From positions 1 to 62,898 of the forward strand of contig JAIQFE010000035.1 of the NCBI GenBank assembly GCA_020073445.1: 62,898 nucleotides of DNA. The letters are read 5' to 3'. The notes beneath the pieces were generated by a model, which worked only from the letters and a program-made list of their open reading frames with translations, was not told the origin of the DNA and did not search any database. Origin of the DNA: Terriglobia bacterium (GTDB taxonomy: Bacteria > Acidobacteriota > Terriglobia > Bryobacterales > Bryobacteraceae). Both the position numbers and the translations under genes were made by a program. Position 1 is the first letter of the stretch. Each line of letters begins with the position of its first letter. Positions 44,381-53,854 of this stretch are shown here, piece after piece.

Positions 44381-45668
44381 CCGTGAGCTCTTCGCCGGAT
44401 TCTTCTTCGCTGGTCTCGTCTTCATTGATCTGTTCCTCCTCGCCTTCGCTTATGCCTATCGGGCTGACGAACATCAGCGGTGGAACCTCGACGAGAAGAT
44501 GGTCCGTCGGATGCAGCGGAAGCCGAATCAGGGACTCGCCATTCGACAACCAAAATAAAAAGGCGAGGAGCATGTCCCGCCAACGGGCATTGCGCCATCC
44601 CTTGGCGAACGATTTCCGCGTCCGGTGCGTACGTTTTCCCGGCAACGCCGTTTTTCCGTCCTCAGAAAACAGGAGCCGCGTGCGCACGCGAAAGTACCGG
44701 ACAGCCCCGCCGTGATATTGCGAAGAGATGCCAAAATGCCATTGCACCTTGCGTTTCTCGGAGACACCCCGCAGCACACGGCTGCCTTTGAGATCACCCC
44801 ATCGAAACGTCAGGCGCGTGTCAGGCTTTTCTCCGTCGAACCACCATGCAAGGCGGCCATTTGCCATTTCGAAGGACGGCAATCCCCGTGACTTCAGGAA
44901 CAGCTCCATCCCATGGTTCGCCAGGTTGGCGAACATCTTTCGCATTTCTTCGGACGAGATGCCGAGTTCCGACCAGCCGACGCCGAGGGCCAGGCTGAGC
45001 GACATATTACTCGCGCCCGGTACAGAGTGCTCCTCACACGTCACAAACCCGTCACCGTATGGAACCTTTGGCAATGACAGGCTGACATCGTGGGTTCTCA
45101 AATCCGCGTTTCGGTAGTAGTAGAGCTTATCTGGCAGCCTCCTCACGCGCAGCCAATTTGAGATCAAGTTCTCAGGACACTGTTCCAGCTTTCTGCTGTA
45201 CATCGCCTGCAACGAGCTCCATACCTTGGTAGAGGGTTCGCTGGACAGCGGGACCTTGTACTCGTCCTGCAACGCCGCCAGCAGCTCATGCAGGCCGGAA
45301 GACCAACCATGACTGAGATCGATGTATTGGGCGTGCGCAATGAGGAAGGGTGCGTCGAACGGTCCCAGCTTGAGCGGAATGATGAACCTTGGGTCGCCGA
45401 TTTTTTTGGCCACATCGGAGGCGATCTGGATTTCGTTCCTAACGCCTTGTTTTTCAACGGATTTCTGGTTAGCGGCCAGAAGGACCTTGCAGGCGCGGTT
45501 TCGCAAGGCATCTTCCAGCTTGCGCTGCCAGTCATCACCACCCGTCAAACGCAAAACGTCAGCCCAGACTTCATAGCCCGTCGCCGCGAGCTTTGCGCCG
45601 AGCCAGAGCGTAAAGGCGTTGTCTTCCGGGGATGCGTGGCTGATGAAAAGGGCTTGTCGTTCGCTCAT
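44343..45668 (-). CDS. TIR-APAZ protein, SPARTA NADase partner
   Basis: 441 aa from the ATG at 45668 (MSERQALFISHAS). The frame continues to 45779 but the extra residues are not TIR-like. TIR domain, residues about 4-140: LFISHASPEDNAF, GYEVWADV, and VEKQGVRNEI, where Glu79 is the expected catalytic glutamate. APAZ region about 160-400 (SNWLRVRRLPDKLYYY, LRLPLHPTDHLLVEVPP-like end). The last 34 residues are almost all Glu/Asp. In characterised SPARTA systems the TIR depletes NAD(P)+ after guide-target binding, causing abortive defence; an acidic tail is reported to hold some in an inactive state. Overlaps the short Ago gene, so coupled expression is expected. Confidence 0.9.
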   Translation of the reverse strand: MSERQALFISHASPEDNAFTLWLGAKLAATGYEVWADVLRLTGGDDWQRKLEDALRNRACKVLLAANQKSVEKQGVRNEIQIASDVAKKIGDPRFIIPLKLGPFDAPFLIAHAQYIDLSHGWSSGLHELLAALQDEYKVPLSSEPSTKVWSSLQAMYSRKLEQCPENLISNWLRVRRLPDKLYYYRNADLRTHDVSLSLPKVPYGDGFVTCEEHSVPGASNMSLSLALGVGWSELGISSEEMRKMFANLANHGMELFLKSRGLPSFEMANGRLAWWFDGEKPDTRLTFRWGDLKGSRVLRGVSEKRKVQWHFGISSQYHGGAVRYFRVRTRLLFSEDGKTALPGKRTHRTRKSFAKGWRNARWRDMLLAFLFWLSNGESLIRLPLHPTDHLLVEVPPLMFVSPIGISEGEEEQINEDETSEEESGEELTDDDEEPESDFED

Positions 45669-45854
45669 GGAGCGTTCCAACTGCGCCCTTAAGAATAGCA
45701 GTGAACCAGGTGGGAAACCGGACAAGATATTGGTATTGGCAAGTCTATTTCGCAATGGCGAACCGTCACTTGTCCGCAAAAACGCCCAAACCGTGGATAT
45801 GGACGTCTGTCGGCTCTGGGCGTATGGCCGGCAATCCTCCGAGAGCTGAATGCG

Positions 45855-46802
45855 TCAGGGTTTAGGCTCGATGCCGATGCAGTCGTTGACGGCGGATGAG
45901 AGCCGTTGCGTGCAGCCGAGGTACCGCTCGGTTGTCTGCACCGAGACGTGGCCGAGGAGAAACTGGATCTGCTCCAACTCGCCGCCAGCGGCAGAGTCGA
46001 GCACAACTCCGCCGGAGATCGTGTGGCGCGAGCTTGTTCACGCCAATCTTCGTCGCGAACTCCTTAACGACGTGCCAGACGAGCTTCTCCGTAACTTTTC
46101 GCCCCAGACCTTCCCCGCGCTACTAACGCGACGGAAAAGGCGACCGCTTCTGATTCCAGCAGCGTTCATCCATTCATTCAGGAGACCCCGCACCCATTCG
46201 GGGACGGGCACGGTCCGAACGTGACCGGCCTTCCCACGCAAATCAACGATTGCCCAATGACCTTCACGCTGCTGGAGGTGATCCACGGTCAGAACAGCAG
46301 GTTCGTGCCGCCGCAGTCCGCAAGCCAGAAGGACGGCGAGTAACGTCCGATCTCGCTTGCCCTTCATCCGTTCTCGATCGGGTCCCTGCCAGAGGTCTGG
46401 GCCTTGGTCTGCGGTCAGCCAGTTGCCAAGCCTCACTCCGAGTTTCTTAACGCCCTTGACTCGGCGTATTCCTGCCGCCAAGTCGGCGCTCAGGAGTCCG
46501 CAATCCGCAGCCTCGTACGCGAGACGGCGGACTGCTCCGAGTCGAAGGTTGATCGTGCCCGGTGCGAGGTTGCGCGACTCCAGATGCATCCGGTACCGGA
46601 CCACAACCGTCTTGCTGAACGACAACCGTGGCTCCGAGCAATACCACTCCACGAATTCGTCGATCGCATGCCGGTAACCGCGTTGGGCGTCGGGACAGGA
46701 AAGGCTGTTGAGGACTGCTGACTTCGCGACTTCGAGGTCCGGCAATCGCAGGATCGCCTTAGGAGTAACACGTTTCCGCTCGCTTCTAGTCTTTTGCTTC
46801 AT
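45855..46802 (-). pseudogene. Tyrosine recombinase/integrase, frameshifted
   Basis: The N-terminal part reads from the ATG at 46802: core-binding-like SAM domain (LEVAKSAVLNSLSCPDAQRGYRHAIDEFVEW) and the first catalytic Arg in LLACGLRRHEPAVL. Near 46096 a run of A (minus strand) breaks the frame; the next frame gives VTEKLVWHVVKEF..KLAPHDLRRSC (HxxR). A second break near 45990 leads to GGELEQIQFLLGHVS and TERYLGC, with the tyrosine nucleophile, ending at 45855. All catalytic residues exist but in three frames, so it is probably dead unless these are sequencing errors. It sits right next to SPARTA and may mark the edge of a mobile island. Confidence 0.85.
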
Positions 46803-46988
46803 GACCAGTGGCCTCCAATCGCCATTGGCCTGTGATCGACAACTTCAACATATCGCGCTTGCCCGACGGCTCGGTCCGTGTAGCGCATCAACCGACCGAG
46901 ATCTTGGTAACATAGCGACGGATTATCGAACGTTGCTTCGCCGCTTGGTTTACTGGCGGCCCCGGGAAGGAACAATCTACCGCTCAGG

Positions 46989-47726
46989 ATGAAAAGAATT
47001 CGAGCCAGTGGCGGTCGCCGTTTAGGAAAGCACGATCGGCGGCAGCTTCGCGTCCTTTACCAAGACGAGGCCGTTGTAGTCCTCAATAAGCCGGCCAAAA
47101 TGCTGGCGGTGCCTAAGGATGACTCCGATCTTCCCTCTGCCCTTTCGCTTCTTTCGGCAGAACTGAAACCAAAGAGGCAACGGGCCTTTGTCGTCCATCG
47201 AATCGATCGTCAGACATCTGGGATTCTGCTCTTTGCAAAAACCTGGCCAGATCGAGAAGCACTCGTACAACAGTTTATCCGACACACTCCGGTGCGGGAG
47301 TATCTCGCAGCAGTTCGCGGTCATCTCCGCTTGAAAGAAGGGACACTCGTTCATTACTTTCGGCAACAAGGAATGTTTCAAAGGGTGACCACAGAAAGAG
47401 ATCCCAAATCGGCCCGCGCTGAACTTCGCTATTCCGTGGAACATCGCCTTAAAGGTGCATCGCTCGTCAGAGTCTCGCTGGTGACCGGATTACAAAATCA
47501 AATCCGCGTTCAATTGTCAGCGATCGGCCACCCGGTCATCGGCGACAGGAAGTACAATCCAGCCGAAAAGCTGGAACGACGAATTACTCGCGTCGCTCTC
47601 CACGCGGCGCATCTTCAGTTCATTCATCCACGCTCTGGAGACAGCGTTTGCGTTGACTGCGAACCTCCTCCGGACTTTCAGGCTCTTCTTCAGGCATTAG
47701 GGTTGCCCATCAGCATGCGTCGATGA
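46989..47726 (+). CDS. RluA-family pseudouridine synthase
   Basis: 245 aa. Seen: VLYQDEAVVVLNKPAKMLAVP, catalytic HRIDRQTSGILLFAKT (Asp in HRxDxxTSG), REYLAAVRG, SLVRVSLVTGLQNQIRVQL (the RluA TGRTHQIR-like segment, here TGLQNQIR), GHPVIGDRKY and HAAHLQFIHP. No S4 domain is evident, but the N-terminus is short. Target (rRNA or tRNA) unknown. Intact, between two frameshifted genes. Confidence 0.9.
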   Translation: MKRIRASGGRRLGKHDRRQLRVLYQDEAVVVLNKPAKMLAVPKDDSDLPSALSLLSAELKPKRQRAFVVHRIDRQTSGILLFAKTWPDREALVQQFIRHTPVREYLAAVRGHLRLKEGTLVHYFRQQGMFQRVTTERDPKSARAELRYSVEHRLKGASLVRVSLVTGLQNQIRVQLSAIGHPVIGDRKYNPAEKLERRITRVALHAAHLQFIHPRSGDSVCVDCEPPPDFQALLQALGLPISMRR

Positions 47727-48268
47727 CGGCTCATGCCACGCAGTTCGCGGCCGCGCCATTCCTGAACCGAACGTGACTCCGCCACAGGTGCCGGTGTCGG
47801 AGGCATCTAGGAAGCCACCCAAACTTCCTCCACTTGTGGCCCAAAAATGTCGAACGGCGCCCCGGAAAGGCGCCGTGATCAGTCCGAATCTGATGCGGAT
47901 CGATCGCGCGACCTGGACAAGATGAATCACAAGGTAGTCGCCTCCGACCTATGCGGCGGTGGTCGACGCGCATAAGAATCCCAGTCCGCGTCGTCCGAAG
48001 TGGAGTGTTTTTCCGAATCGCGCGTGATCCATCCGGAGCAGTCGCCCGGATGCGCCAATCAACGAGATGGCGACAAATCGTCAAGGTGGATGGCATTCAG
48101 GAACGCCTGTATAGAATAATAAGGGTGCAGGTCACGATCAACGACGGGCGCTGGCGTCCCCATTTTCGGACATCCCGCTCCGGAAATGAGAACTGATTCG
48201 CCTGCAGTGTTGAACAGAATCAAGCACTTAAAGTCGGAAGCCCAATTGCCCTAAAGGGCAGGAACCCT
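47727..48268. other. Intergenic region with one strong hairpin
   Basis: About 540 nt without a convincing gene; frames on both strands are composition-driven. The clearest structure is an inverted repeat ACGGCGCC/GGCGCCGT with a 7-nt loop (47853-47875), a possible terminator for the RluA gene but without a T-run. Confidence 0.5.
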
Positions 48269-50699
48269 ATGCTCGGCATCCTCGAAGACCTCCGGTACGC
48301 AGCAGGTGTGCTCCGCCGGACCCCGGCCCCTCACCTCGGTCGCAGTGCTTACTTTGGCGCTCGGTATTGCCGCCACCACGACTGTCTTTGGCTGGATCGA
48401 CGGAATGGTCCTGCACCCCTTCCGCGGCGCCACGGATGACGGACAACTCGCCGTCCTCGAATCCGTCCGTGCCGGCGGCATCGAGGCTCCTAGTGTTTCT
48501 TATGCCGACAGCCGGGACTTCCAGGACAACCTCCGAAGCATCTCTGGGTTGGCGCTCAACCAAAAGGCTCCCGCCTCTATCGGCGACGGAGAGAACTCCT
48601 CTTCCGCGTGGTTCGAACTCGTCTCCGGAAACTATTTCGACGTGCTGGGCGTAAAGCCAATCCTCGGCCGCACGTTCGCTCGGGAGGAATACGGCGACAC
48701 GGCCAAAGCGTTCACGGCGGTCATCAGCTACCGGCTGTGGCAGAACTACTTCCAGGGCGACCGGTCCATTCTCGGCCGCACCGTACACATTAACCGGCAA
48801 CTGGTCACCATTGTCGGTGTGGCGCCTCCGGAATTTCAGGGCGATTTTCCGGGAGTCGCCCTGGACGTATGGGTTCCAGTGCCACTCGCCGGCGAAGGCG
48901 ATCGCAATGCGCGGCGCTTCGGGGCGATCGTCAGGCTCAAACCCGGCGTCAGCGTCTCCCAGGCAAGCGCCGAAGCGGCGACGGTTGCCGCGCGCCTTGC
49001 GGGTGCCTTTCCGAAGACCAACGAGGGGGTCGGCGTCCGAATCGTACCGATCTGGAAGGCACAGGAGGGGGCCTCGAGCATTTTGGCATCGCCGATGGCC
49101 ATCCTCGGTGCAGCCTGCGGACTCGTGCTACTGATTGCCTGCGCGAATGTTGCCAATCTTCTGCTGGCTCGTTCTGCATCCCGCCAGAGGGAGTTCGGCA
49201 TCCGCCTCGCCCTGGGCGCGGGTCCGGGCCGCTTGCGCCGCCAGTTATTTTCCGAAAGCCTGCTTCTGGCGACCCTGGCCACGCTTGCCGGATTGCCTCT
49301 CGCTGTGTGGTTTCAAAACCTCCCGGTCTATCTTGTGCCACCCACGGGAGTGCCGGTGTACTTCAACATCCACCCGAGCGTCCGTGTGTTCCTATTTGCC
49401 GCCCTGGTCTGCCTGGTTTCAGCTCAGATTTCCGGTCTTCCGCCCGCGTTTCAGTCGCTGCGGCGCAGCATCGTGGATGCACTGAAGCAAGGAGGAAGAA
49501 GCGATACCCAGAGCGGACACTCGCGGCGAATCTCAGGGCTATTGGTGATCGCCGAGGTTGGATTGGCACTCGCGGCTCTCGTGACGATGGGATTGTTTCT
49601 GCGGAGCCTTTACGGATTGCAGAACACGCCGGCCGGTTTCGATCACCAGAACGTGACGGTAAGCCGTCTTTTTCTGACGACGAACAACTATACAGCGGCT
49701 GAAGAGCGGCAGTTCTCGCGGCAACTCCGGCAGCGCCTGCTCACCGCGCCGGGTGTATCCGGCGCCGCTTATTCAGACTCGATTCCGCTCGGATTCGGGC
49801 TGGGGAAATGGAACGACGTTTTGGTCGAAGGCTACGCGACGAGGCCCGGCGAGAACCTGGCTGTGCATCACGCCTCGGTGTCGCCCGGCTACTTCGATGT
49901 GCTGCGGATACCGCTTCTCGCCGGTCGCGATTTCAGGCCTGAGGACAACCCGGACGCGCCTCCCGTGATGATCGTCAACGAATCCTTCGCGCGGCGCTTT
50001 TTCGACGGACGTGATCCGCTGGGGCGCCGAGTGTCAGTTTACGGAAAACCCTTCACGATCGTCGGAATGGCACAGGACAGTAAGTACTCCAGCCTGTCGG
50101 AAGCACCTGAACCATACTTTTATATGTCCTTCGACCAAGGAAACTTCGGAAGCGGCGAAAATGGTGTAGCTCTCTATGCCCGGGCCGACCGCGATGCCCG
50201 CAGTTTGGTCTCCGTGCTCCGCCACGAAATGTCAGCCATCGATCCGAAATCGGCCGGTCTGACCGTCATGCCGTTGTCCGATTACATCTCGGCCGCCTGG
50301 TTCGGACCGCGGCTCGCCTCGTTGTTCCTCGGAGTACTGGGGGTCATAGCGATGCTGCTCGCCGGAGTAGGTCTTTACGGAGTTATGGCTTACTCGGTGA
50401 GCCAGCGGACCCGGGAAATCGGTATCCGCATGGCGCTGGGCGCCGACCCTAAAGGCGTGCTCCGGATGGTCATGAGACGAGGCTTGTTGCTGGCAATATC
50501 GGGGATCGCCGTCGGGATCGCCATCGCCCTTGCGGCGGCCCCGCTGATCGCTCCTCTGCTATACCATGTCCGTCCCGCGGACCCCGTAAGCATAGTGGGA
50601 GCGGCGCTATTCCTCATTGTGGTTGCAGTACTGGCGAGCCTGATCCCAGCGCTGCGAGCCACCAGGGTTGACCCGATTCTCGCCCTCCACGAGGAGTGA
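48269..50699 (+). pseudogene. MacB/FtsX-type (ADOP) permease, frameshifted near the N-terminus
   Basis: From the ATG at 48269 the protein reads MLGILEDLRYAAGVLRRTPA, then a run of four C at 48327-48330 shifts the frame; the following frame continues TSVAVLTLALGIAATTTVFGWIDGM to the stop at 50699. Removing one C restores an about 809-residue acidobacterial two-FtsX-domain permease: periplasmic MacB-PCD domain, FtsX helices (ILASPMAILGAACGLVLLIACANVANLLLAR), a second PCD, and the end LIPALRATRVDPILALHEE. The single break lies in a C-run, so it may be a sequencing error or recent loss. Usually such genes lack a dedicated ATPase nearby, as here. Confidence 0.82.
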
Positions 50700-51209
50700 A
50701 TGGCTGAGCGGTGGTGCCAGCGTCAGGTTAGGGGGCGTTGGTGGGTTTGGTGAGACAGAGCGCTTGGTGCGCATTAGGTCGTGTAACGCCGAAGCAGTGG
50801 AAGTGCCGCATCCTCTGCAAGGGGTGTATCGTCGGCAACCCTTCTATAGGGCCGCAATGAAAAGTAGCGCGCCACGCGGACGGAGCGACCGCGATCAGGG
50901 GCGACGAGCCGACTTGTCGCTTGTCGGTACCTATTTCTTTGAGCGGCGTTCGTCGGGACCGATCTAAACCCCCGCCCGCGAGCGTCCGCGCTTGGGAGGC
51001 TCACCGCCAAGTTGCCTGGTTTCGGTCGAATGCTACCTTAGCTCCAGAACGGGCGGTTTCCAGCCCAAACGCAAGTAGGAGCGGCAGAGTTCGCGTCACC
51101 CTATTCGAATCCGCGGTAGACCTTGGCCTCCGACATCGGACGCTGAGTTGGCCATTCGGACAAGCGCCTTCCTTTTTCCGGGGGGCAGGGCTTTTTTGCG
51201 TCTGGGCCT
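50700..51209. other. Intergenic gap, no gene recognised
   Basis: About 510 nt with only short frames (for example a 78-aa minus-strand ORF) that look like shadows. It lies between the permease and the PD-(D/E)XK-like gene and might contain an old mobile-element end, but no terminal repeats could be matched. Confidence 0.4.
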
Positions 51210-52883
51210 CTATCCTGGGTTCCGAACCGACAGAGGATTCGTCGAATAGAACACTTCGGATTCCACAGCCACGCCATTCACTGCCGCCCGATCGTACCTC
51301 ACCGAGAAATCGCGCCCATCTACGGGCAACCATTCGTAAGTGAGTAGCCGAAGAACCGTGTCGTGCAAATCCTCTGGGCCCAGCATGGCCTTCTTAAAGG
51401 CATCGAAGTCGATGAGGGAGATCCCGTCCTCAGGCTCAATCCAAGGGCAATAATCCCGAGGTATCAACAGGTAATGGACGTGTTCGTACTCGTTGAACGG
51501 CTTGAGTAACTTCTTTCTCGTGGTCAAGTAGTTGGGATTCGCGGTCAGGAACTTTCGTATCTGCGTGAGCTGGCTCACACCTTTCAAGACCTCAGCCTCC
51601 TTACCCACGCGCTCTTTGGGAGCCAAGGATTTCCTGTTCCATTTCAGTTCGGCGATCACTATTGTGGATGAGCTTTCATCCGCTACCAGAAGGTCAATGT
51701 CAGGCACCCCGTTAGGCATCAATATCTGGCCTTGGATATCCCGAGCATTCAGGTCAGTTTTCAGCTCCGAGATCATGTCATTTTCCTTTTCATCCGACAT
51801 GGCATCATAGATGTGCGGCCTGAGGACGGAGCAGATGCGTAAGATATTTTCCTCCCACTGGCTATGCAGGGGGAAATGTGGCGCAACAGCCAAAGTCCCA
51901 TCCGCGCCGAGTGGTATGAAGGGGTTGACGTGCAGATCAAGGGATCTGTCGAAGTCGAAGGACAGATCAGAGATGATGCTCTTGCATTTGTCGACGTCGA
52001 CGTTTGACAGATCTGACAGGATTTCTGCCCACGCTTGGTGGGAGCGAACCATCACGGCCGAGCCGATCGGATAAATCTTGCTTGAACCTTGGCCCCACGC
52101 AAAACACAAAAACTCATGCGCCGCGCACACAGCCAGAACGGCCGCGTAAAACTCCCTAAACTCCTTGAGACTATACGCTCCCACGGAAAGCGTTTCGGTG
52201 CGGCGCCCGATGGCGTTGACGCGGCCTTGGTACTCCGGCAATAGCTCGCGCCAGAGCGTCCACGGCTCGTCATAGCGGAATGAGGCGAAACCCGTCATAA
52301 ACGCGCCCTGAAGAACTAGATCGAACAAAGCTCTGGTTACCAGCGGCGTTTCCCTACGCTGTGCACGTTGGGCCTTGAATGGGCCTGAATTTGGTCGCAG
52401 GCCCTTCTGGTAAGCGCTAATCTGGCGATCCCGAACTCCGCCGATGGACGTGAAGCGAACAACATTCTGGGGCATCAGGTCCGCCAGATACCTGCTTCGG
52501 TGCCACATGGGAAAGCACGTCTCAAAATGCGAATACAGGGAGGAAACGGCAAGGGCCTGATTAATCATCGCTCCCAACTCCTGAGACCAGAAGGTAGCGG
52601 TCTTTGCGGAGTACGGCTTCCCATATCGTACAGCCCATTTCATGGCGATCGGGACAAGACGACTGACGTTCTGGAGGGCGGCGGATAAGTAAGGGGAGTC
52701 TTGGCTCCAGTCCGTTACTTCCTGCTCAATCATCTGGATGCCGCCGGCCAGCAAGGCCCAGATCGCATCGTTGGCCGGCAGCTGGAGAATCGTGAGCGGT
52801 TTATAGCATTCGTCCGCGCGGTCTTCGATCGATTGCACGGCTGCGACCATCTCCGGCGGTGCGTCCTTTTTCAGGAAGCTCAT
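51210..52883 (-). CDS. PD-(D/E)XK nuclease-like protein, unknown function
   Basis: 557 aa. The N-terminal 330 residues are helix-rich with no recognised domain. Near residue 400 a nuclease-fold core appears: MPNGVPDIDLLVADESSSTIVIAELKWNRKS, where Asp in PDID and Glu/Lys in AELKW match the D...ExK pattern of PD-(D/E)XK nucleases, with VHYLLIPRDYCPW as a following strand. This suggests a nuclease or nuclease-derived domain. It is an orphan in the island, next to small unknown genes; a defence role is plausible but unsupported by a known family. No Shine-Dalgarno at the ATG. Confidence 0.6.
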   Translation of the reverse strand: MSFLKKDAPPEMVAAVQSIEDRADECYKPLTILQLPANDAIWALLAGGIQMIEQEVTDWSQDSPYLSAALQNVSRLVPIAMKWAVRYGKPYSAKTATFWSQELGAMINQALAVSSLYSHFETCFPMWHRSRYLADLMPQNVVRFTSIGGVRDRQISAYQKGLRPNSGPFKAQRAQRRETPLVTRALFDLVLQGAFMTGFASFRYDEPWTLWRELLPEYQGRVNAIGRRTETLSVGAYSLKEFREFYAAVLAVCAAHEFLCFAWGQGSSKIYPIGSAVMVRSHQAWAEILSDLSNVDVDKCKSIISDLSFDFDRSLDLHVNPFIPLGADGTLAVAPHFPLHSQWEENILRICSVLRPHIYDAMSDEKENDMISELKTDLNARDIQGQILMPNGVPDIDLLVADESSSTIVIAELKWNRKSLAPKERVGKEAEVLKGVSQLTQIRKFLTANPNYLTTRKKLLKPFNEYEHVHYLLIPRDYCPWIEPEDGISLIDFDAFKKAMLGPEDLHDTVLRLLTYEWLPVDGRDFSVRYDRAAVNGVAVESEVFYSTNPLSVRNPG

Positions 52884-52969
52884 GCAATAACGCCAATTGT
52901 GGCATCAAGCGCGGACATCATTGCGAGAAAGGCGGCGCGACAAGGAACGCGAGGACTTCGACAAGCGCG

Positions 52970-53224
52970 ATGGCCGATGCTGGTGCAAGACCTGATGGGG
53001 AAGGGCACAACATCACATTTTATGATCTTGACATCGCCGGGTACATCAATCGGTTTATCTACTGAGTTGAGGGCGTGAAGTACGAGGTCATGCAGACGGA
53101 CAACCCCTTCTATGTGCCGAAATATTACCCGGAACTGCTGAAGAATTTGGAGCTTGACGCGAGTGCGCCGGAAGGCAGTCAGGAATACACCTTCCGACTC
53201 ATGGATTTTCCAGCCGCTCAATGA
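52970..53224 (+). pseudogene. Possible broken small ORF
   Basis: In one plus frame from 52970 a stretch reads MADAGARPDGEGHNITFYDLDIAGYINRFIY, stopping at 53065; in another frame from a GTG at 53073 follows VMQTDNPFYVPKYYPELLKNLELD..FRLMDFPAAQ, stopping at 53224. Both look protein-like and the split suggests one frameshifted gene. No family recognised; low confidence. It is divergent from the PD-(D/E)XK-like gene. Confidence 0.25.
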
Positions 53225-53255
53225 ACGAGACGGGGGGTGAGCAGCGGAAAGCGTA

Positions 53256-53849
53256 TTACCAGTTGAGCGTGGGTGCGCTGGCTATCGGCACCGTGATGTT
53301 CTTGTCCCGTGTTTGGAATTGCCGGAGTCGGTTGTCGAAGATGATCATAAGGTGCTCTGGAAGCGCTTTGCGGAAGGCGACGATGCGTGCTTCGAGGTCA
53401 TCGAAGCACGGTTCGTAGTCGTCAAGGCCGGGGTGGTACCCGTGCCAGCGACCTATACCGAAGTGTACGAGGCGCTGGTTGAGAGCTTCTTTAACTTCCC
53501 TCATGGTCATGCTCCGAGGTCGGTTGGGCGTCTTGCTCGTCAGGAGCATGCGCTCCGGTACTTCCTGGAGCTCTGGCGAAAAGGAGAAGCCGTCCGCGGC
53601 GAGGAATTGCTTGATCGTGACGTCCTGGTCGTTCGGCCTTTTCCCGTAGAAGAACTCGATCATGATGCGCAGGTGCAGAAGCAGGGATTGCGCGCAGACC
53701 TGTCCCCAGAAGCCGCCTTCCGCCTTGCCGTCCCGGTAGAGTTGGGCGAGGCAACGAAAGTGATACATCTCGTATGCTATCGTCGCTGTCGCTCTATCGA
53801 AGTCCATGAGTGGGGGGAGGCCTGTGCGGCTCTCAGCTCGCGACGTCAT
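53256..53849 (-). CDS. Unknown protein, possibly HEPN-like, second gene of a pair
   Basis: 197 aa from the ATG at 53849, 5 nt after the stop of the upstream partner (a longer frame to 54137 lies inside the partner). Helical: YEMYHFRCLAQLY, CAQSLLLHLRIMIEFFYGKRPNDQDV, LNQRLVHFGIGRWHG. The SLLLHLRxxIEFFYG and NxRLVHF segments resemble a widespread bacterial helical family and the R-x4-6-H pattern of HEPN nucleases, but the motif is loose. Operon with the 53855-54502 gene suggests they act together. Confidence 0.5.
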   Translation of the reverse strand: MTSRAESRTGLPPLMDFDRATATIAYEMYHFRCLAQLYRDGKAEGGFWGQVCAQSLLLHLRIMIEFFYGKRPNDQDVTIKQFLAADGFSFSPELQEVPERMLLTSKTPNRPRSMTMREVKEALNQRLVHFGIGRWHGYHPGLDDYEPCFDDLEARIVAFRKALPEHLMIIFDNRLRQFQTRDKNITVPIASAPTLNW

Positions 53850-53854
53850 GAAGT

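Noticed and set aside
50810-50960. Possible insertion-sequence end (GCAATGAAAAGTAGCGC) in the gap
   Set aside because: Only a loose recollection of insertion-sequence ends; no partner inverted repeat or transposase found.
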